64,000 bases of DNA. It comes from Wurfbainia villosa (taxonomy: Eukaryota > Streptophyta > Magnoliopsida > Zingiberales > Zingiberaceae). The translations under genes and the position numbers were made by a program. Positions 59,148-64,000 of this stretch are shown here, one piece after another. The stretch spans positions 54,995,704 to 55,059,703 of the forward strand of contig CM045990.1 in assembly GCA_025175895.1 (NCBI GenBank), read 5' to 3'. The notes under the pieces were generated by a model. That model was given only the letters and a program-made list of their open reading frames with translations. It had not been told where the DNA came from and did no database searches. Positions within the stretch are counted from its first letter, which is position 1, and every line of letters starts with the position of its first letter.

Positions 59148-59654
59148 TATTACAAGTTTAAAAAAAAAAAGAGGCGATTTCAGTAATTTTGTCATCGACC
59201 GTCAAAGACAAAGGTTTAGATGATAAGATCATAATGTGGGATAATAATAACTTCGAACCATATCATTCCTATTACTCGAGTGCCAATTCCTATTCCTATA
59301 CCTTCCACCTTGATTCTATTCCTACACAGACAGTACCCTGTTTACCTTTTGACTGCTTGCTTGATTGTAAAGAGCTTCAACATGGCTACACTACCCTAAT
59401 CAGGAATTTTTCCCCCATGCACATCAAAGCATTTGGCACCAGGCTAAGAGAAACCATGTGTAAAGGAATTTAAAAATCAAATTTGTCGAGCGGTTGTCTA
59501 GGCAACTGGAGGGTATTGGCAATAAGTGCAGCTCAATGAATGTTTGCATCAGCTCGTGCGTGCACACAAGCACAAAAGAATCGAATGGACACGACAAACA
59601 CATAACGCTAACGACATAAGACTGGAAAATATTCTGATACGAGCACACTAGGCC
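59148..59654. other. Spacer, no gene seen
   Basis: AT-rich spacer; the ORF at 59189-59473 lacks recognisable features. The last 13 bp (59642-59654) are the left target-site duplication of the SINE. Confidence 0.45.
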
Positions 59655-59834
59655 TCTTGCAAAGCAACAGTAAGGTTGCTGCCTTGTGACTTTGAGGTTA
59701 CGGATTCAAATTCTGAAAACAGTCTCTTGTAAAGAAAGATAAAACTGCATACAATGAATTCTTCTCCGGGACTCCGTATGGTAGGAGCTTCGTGCACCGG
59801 ACTACCCTTTTTACGAAGGTCAGACAGTAATATA
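59655..59834 (+). mobile_element. AU-type SINE (plus strand)
   Basis: It carries AAGGTTGCTGCCTTGTGAC, the box B region GGTTACGGATTCAAATTC, ACAGTCTCTTG, CATACAATGAATTC, TCTCCGGGACTCCG, GGAGCTTCGTGCACCGGAC and a CCCTTTTTA end, in AU SINE order. It is bounded by a perfect 13-bp direct repeat AGCACACTAGGCC (59642-59654 and 59835-59847). Confidence 0.92.
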
Positions 59835-59847
59835 AGCACACTAGGCC

Positions 59848-60542
59848 ATGAAATCTGAATTGTGTAGTTGTTTCCTTTGATCCTAGAAATCTTGCTGAGG
59901 AAAGTTATAGAGTACTGGGTAGTCTTGGCATTCTCAGTTGCAGCTAAAAGTCAAGTTAGTGAGTGGGAAGAACTGCAAAGTGCTATTTGTTTGTCATCCT
60001 ACTATAGAAACTAAGGGTAGTGAGTTTACTTGGATGGAAAGATAGGACAGGTAGGAAAAAGGGAAGGGAGAATGGCACAAACATGTACACAAGTAATGAA
60101 GTTTCATTGCTCACCTAATTTTCATCCCAAGTAAACTGAACCAGAAGAGAAGATAAAAGAAATAAACTTGTTAGTCTCTCTTTTATGCATGGAAGGAAAC
60201 AAAGAGGAGGAATGAATTTAATTCAGCTCGATTCTTGTGCTGAGTCTATTATATTTCTCAGATGGAAATGGAGGAAAATGAAGTTCAAGATCTATCGAAT
60301 ACAACAACAATATGAACAACTAAATCTTTATCTCACTGATTACATTCTCATTTATATTTAAATAAATTTTAATCTGTTTTATCATTGCTAATCGAGTATT
60401 CTATTCACATCTCTTTTGCATCCTCACCTCCAGGTAAACAAAAGTCGAGCAATCAATCGATAAGAAAGTCACTGAAGCTATCTTACTCCACTACCAACAT
60501 CCATTCTGAATGAAGTAATTTTGTAAAGAAAACTAAAATTAC
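59848..60542. other. Spacer with repeats
   Basis: Contains a segment at about 60040-60130 shared with 11380-11520 and, at 60299-60425 (minus), an RTE LINE tail (plus-strand start ACAACAACAATATGAACAAC). A missing 3' exon of the next gene may lie here. Confidence 0.45.
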
Positions 60543-60732
60543 CTTGTTTACGATCTTGAGGCTCAAGATCTGAGCTGCTTTTCTTGCTGTGAACAGCCTC
60601 TACAATGGCTTCGATCTCTTCTTTGGCTCGTTCAAACACACTCGGACCTTTAACTTTCTCCACCGGTGTGTTCTCGTCGATGTCATTGCTCTGTCCATGA
60701 GTCTCCCAGTCATGGGTTTTCCGCCTATCCAT
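60543..60732 (-). CDS. Small acidic plant protein, partial (3' exon not found)
   Basis: ATG at 60732 (an upstream in-frame GTG is not the start) opens 63 codons: MDRRKTHDWETHGQSNDIDE, then TPVEKVKGPSVFERAKEEIE and IVEAVHSKKSSSDLEPQDRK, before a donor-like CAAG|GTAATT at 60543. Reading through would add 21 residues to a stop at 60478. A leader intron is well supported: donor AG|GTGAGT (intron 61056-60743), acceptor GGTAG|CGAAG. The central helix VFERAKEEIEAIVEA is identical in the copy at 58956-59147 and resembles a small protein family found widely in plants that I cannot name. Hydrophilic, no signal peptide; function unknown. Two GGCCCA-type motifs sit upstream. Confidence 0.7.
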
Positions 60733-61109
60733 GATCACTTCGCTACCAAAAAGGCGAAAACATAACAGTCAGGCAAAAAAAAAAAATCTACTCTTGATTA
60801 CGAGGCAGTGAAATCGTCTCGGAGAAGGACAAACTTTGGACAATTGAAGCTCGATAGCAACCAAGGCGTGACAAACTCGGCGATTCTAAAGTCTAAACAG
60901 AAAAAGGCATGGATTTGATCAGAAAAAAACTTCTAAGCGTCAAACAGGGCAGCGAATCCCGAGATCATCAAATGCTACGAAGCAGCAAGAAACAACTAAA
61001 AATCAACTATCTAACTGGATTAAAAAGAATTGACGAATGAGAATCGCGAAACTCACCTCCTCCTGGTCGGATCGAACCTAAAAGGGACGGAAGAGAGGAT
61101 GCCGGAAGC

Positions 61110-61210
61110 CCTAGAAAAGGGAACTTAGCGGTTTGATTAATAGACTCCTCCATGATGGGCCTTTAAACCGATTTTTGTCATGATATTCGGCCTTATCGGC
61201 CCAAATTAAG
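61110..61210 (-). promoter_or_regulatory. Promoter of the small acidic protein gene
   Basis: TGGGCC at 61156-61161 and GGCCCAAAT at 61198-61206 form a pair of site II-type elements just upstream of the leader exon (about 61057-61130). This suggests growth-linked, TATA-less expression. Confidence 0.55.
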
Positions 61211-61369
61211 TAGCACATCTCATTGTCTCTAAAAAATTATATTTTGTCATCATATAAAGTTAATAATTAATATTATTCTAGCAAAAAAAAAAAAAAACTT
61301 TTTCAATTATATGTTTGATTTATAGAAAGTTATAAATAATATTTTTTTTTAATAATAGATAATGATTTA

Positions 61370-62003
61370 TTTAGTATTACGATGGATAACTTTGATTATC
61401 CATTTAAAGTTATCCATAATAAACTTGTTTAATTATAAGGATAAATGATTTACGAGTAATGGAACATATCTGTCATATTAATAAATTGGACATGCAACCC
61501 ATAATTACTTTATTCAGAAGAGAATAAGATTTTTCTTTATTCCAGAATTAATAAATATATTTTTTTCAAAATTATCCCTTCAATTTTATCGAATCTCAAT
61601 TTCGTCCTAATATTATCAAAATCTTAGTCAATCGCTCGCCGCTACCATCGTTGACCCCCACTGTCGTCGTCGTCGGTTATCGATTGTAACTTGTAGTCAT
61701 TGTCGATGGTCGACCGTCAATCGTCGGTTGTCGATGGTCGACCATCGATCGCCACCCCATCGTCTGTCACTCGTCGTCAGTCATCGGTCATCGCTCGTCG
61801 ATTGTCAATCGTCGTCGTCGTCCGCCATCGTCTCCGTTACCGTCCGATGACATCGACGGTCGCCAATTGTCACCATTGATACCGATACTAACATCATGAA
61901 TCAAAGATAATATAGTAAAATATTACACTAAATTATATATTAAAATCTTCAAATAAATAAGTTTTTATTGTAGTATGTAATATTAAACCAAATATCATTA
62001 AAT
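61370..62003 (+). mobile_element. Decayed CpG-core TIR element, copy 7
   Basis: Ends are worn, but the internal order is that of the family: left block (GGATAACTTTGATTATCCAT), CpG-rich core of GTCGTCG/GTCGATGGTCGAC words (about 61620-61890), then TAATATAGTAAAATATTA near 61909 and the AAATAAATAAGTTTTTATTG right block. Confidence 0.6.
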
Positions 62004-62335
62004 TCTTGATTCATCTTACCAATTAGGTCAATTCACTTTGTAAAAAATTTTCGATCGGTTCAATGGACACGTAAATGTTAACTCGGTTTAATAATTTGCT
62101 CAAAATTGTTAGGCCAATAAGGCTCATTTGGCCAACTCAACTATCCAATTAGATTTTTAAATTCGATCAATTCAATCAAATGTCTGAAAAAGTAAATGAG
62201 GCGATAAATTGTTAGAAAACAATGGTTAAAAAAAATAAAAGGCACGCTAAATTTATTTTGATGCACCAAAGATCGAAAGCTACGAATACTCAACTAAGCG
62301 CATGTGATGACGACGATAACAATGACAATAATAAT
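62004..62335. other. Spacer, no gene seen
   Basis: AT-rich, with words such as AATTCGATCAATTCAATC resembling the satellite-like spacer at 9980-10100. No gene. Confidence 0.45.
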
Positions 62336-62961
62336 AAACACAGAGCGCTCCAAAGTCAGTGTCGATGTTTTTTTTTTAAATTATGTAGTAGATCCTTGTT
62401 TAGTGTTGAGGTGTCGAAATCTTTGTGAATATATATATATATATAGAGAGAAATCTTCTGCCGCGTGATCCAACCGTCCGCGATCTAACGCGACGTGGCG
62501 ACCCACCTCCACTGTCGTCGTCGGCGGCGCACCGTCCGGCCACCTCCGCCCTCCGGACCTAGCGCGATCGACGCACACCTCACCGACGGTCCGACGGGGC
62601 TCGTGCGACGCCGAATTTCGACTGCGATTTGGCCAGAATTCGGCGAATTCGCGGTCGGCCACGATGGGGCCGGATTTCGACCGAATCGCAGCCGGCATTG
62701 GCACGCTGCCATCCGCGGTCGCCAATTCGTGAATCGCGGCCGAATCCGCGGCCGAGACCCGGATGGCGGCAACTGGGCATCGATCGCACAGTCCGTGGCC
62801 GGAGGTGGTGGACGGCGCGACTGCGGCAGCGTGTGATAGCTCGGTGTGTTGAGGCAGCACGGATGGTTCGAACCGTGGTAAGAAGATTTCTCTCTATATA
62901 TATATATATAAATAAAGCTTTTCGCTTGGGCACCTGGGCAAACGCCCAGCCGATCTAATGC

Positions 62962-62992
<31 letters not shown>

Positions 62993-64000
62993 GTGTCTAT
63001 TTGATCGGATGGTAGATAATAAAAGTATTTATGATTACTCATAGATGAGTTGTATAGGGAAAGATTCCTCTATATATATATATATATATAGAAGTGATAG
63101 TCTACGTAACTTATCCTGTGTGTTGTGTGCTCCGTGTGCGACAATCCCATCCGCTCACGTCTCCCTCCCGCATCATTCTTATTGTACCACACCTTGTTGT
63201 TGATGTCTCGAGATCAGATGTACATTAAAGCCTAATCTCTAAACCTCAGTCGATCACCTACGTTGTCTTTGTGTTGTATCTTCACTCCCACGAACAGAAT
63301 TCAACAGCGACATCGCGGCAGAATCTCATCGCAATTGGTTGGAATTCCATCGTAATCTGATCGAAATCAAGTCACGATCCGATCGAAATCAGAATCCGAT
63401 CGGACCGCAATCGAATCACGATTGTAAACACAGAGTGCTCCAAAGCTTGTGTCGATGTTTTTTTTTAGATTATGGAGTAGATCCTTGTTTAGTGTTGAGG
63501 TGTCGAAGCTCTTCGTGAATATATAGAGAGAGGGGTTTAAGAATTAAGTTATAGTGTTGATCTGATCGGACGATGAATAATAGAGGTATTCATAGATACT
63601 CACGTATGAGTTATATAAGGGAGCATTTCTCTTTATATATATATAAAGAGAAATGATAGTCTGCATAACTTAAGCCTCATCTGCTCACGTCTCCCTCCCG
63701 TGTCATCCCTATTGTACTGTACCTCGCCATCCATGTCTCGAGATCAAATATGCACTAAAGCCCAATCTCCAAACCTCAATCGATCACCTACGTCGCCTTT
63801 GCACCGCATCTTCACTCTCGCGAATAGAATTCAATAGCAACATCGCAGTGGAATCTCGTCGCAATTGATCGGAATCCAACCGTAATATGACCGGAATCCA
63901 GCCGCGATCCGATCGGAGTCGAAGTCTGATCAGTCGAAATTTGACTGCAATCCGGCCAGACTCTAACTCCGATCGGACCACAGCCAGAATCTGATCGACA
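62336..64000. repeat. Tandem duplication of a ~1.1-kb unit, second unit cut by the window end
   Basis: Unit 1 starts at about 62336 and unit 2 at about 63427, both with TAAACACAGAG-GCTCCAAAG and GTAGATCCTTGTTTAGTGTTG. The later parts also correspond: 62996-63090 to 63560-63650 (GATCGGA-GATAATA, GAGTT-TATA), and 63098-63410 to 63653-63920 (CTCACGTCTCCCTCCCG, GTCTCGAGATCA, CGATCACCTACG). Unit 1 is longer because it carries the insertion at 62430-62910. Confidence 0.75.
62430..62910. mobile_element. GC-rich element with AGAGAGAAATCTTCT terminal repeats
   Basis: A perfect 15-bp inverted repeat AGAGAGAAATCTTCT (62445-62459 and 62881-62895), each extended outward by a TA run, bounds a strongly GC-rich interior (CGCGGTCGGCC-type words) with overlapping spurious ORFs. 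Relative to unit 2 of the tandem duplication it is extra sequence, supporting insertion into the TA tract. Class unknown. Confidence 0.65.

Noticed and set aside
62381..63042. Long overlapping ORFs (up to 185 codons) in the GC-rich element
   Set aside because: Low-complexity CGG/CGAT repeats with flanking TA runs translated as IYIYIY; not a gene.
1..64000. CRISPR arrays, operons, phage or bacterial mobile systems
   Set aside because: No regular spacer-repeat arrays or prokaryotic gene organisation; all genes are plant nuclear genes with spliceosomal introns.
1..64000. tRNA or rRNA genes
   Set aside because: No cloverleaf-like sequence found by eye except the tRNA-derived heads of the two SINEs, which are degenerate.

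Overview
The window is nuclear DNA of a flowering plant. Its genes are split by GT-AG introns, the spacers are very AT-rich, and the families are plant ones (EAR-type ERF factor, SMG7, TAP46, chloroplast ketol-acid reductoisomerase, plant casein kinase 1, AG-peptide, AU-type SINEs). Several GC-rich short genes (ERF, AG-peptide, the acidic-tail gene) among AT-rich spacers suggest a monocot, but the sequence does not prove it. Exon coordinates below come from reading splice sites and codon phase by hand, and every listed junction keeps frame.

Layout. 1-8.6 kb: AT-rich spacer with one single-exon ERF repressor (2180-2710), a TIR element, an RTE LINE insertion and dispersed repeats. 8.7-9.4 kb: an uncharacterised plant protein on the minus strand. 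11.8-15.2 kb: a SOBER1/TIPSY1-like carboxylesterase (minus), head to head with an SMG7 nonsense-mediated decay gene (15.4-22.8 kb, plus). The SMG7 leader carries uORFs and its 3' UTR appears to be spliced. 22.8-34.2 kb: repeats, a small coiled-coil gene (26190-26601), an AG-peptide gene (28814-29017), an AU SINE, and a graveyard of RTE LINE, CYP79-like P450 pseudogene, 81-bp minisatellite and L1 LINE tail. 34.5-40.9 kb: TAP46 (minus) head to head with a Lin0512-family gene (plus). 41-44.1 kb: spacer with a dead copia fragment. 44.1-48.6 kb: ketol-acid reductoisomerase, 10 exons. 49.6-58.3 kb: casein kinase 1-like, 14 exons, with transposons in its second and last introns. 58.9-61.1 kb: two related copies of a small plant protein (one without a start codon) and an AU SINE. 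61.3-64 kb: TIR element remnant and a 1.1-kb tandem duplication.

The genes do not form a pathway; this is an ordinary eukaryotic neighbourhood of housekeeping genes. The most notable structure is a family of non-autonomous TIR elements (at least six recognisable copies) sharing a left block, a right block and a variable CpG-rich core built from CGATCG/GTCG words. It sits in spacers and in one intron of an otherwise CpG-poor region. Other points worth checking are two in-frame GC-AG introns, the SMG7 leader and trailer architecture, and two divergent promoters, one with a perfect GGCCCA palindrome.
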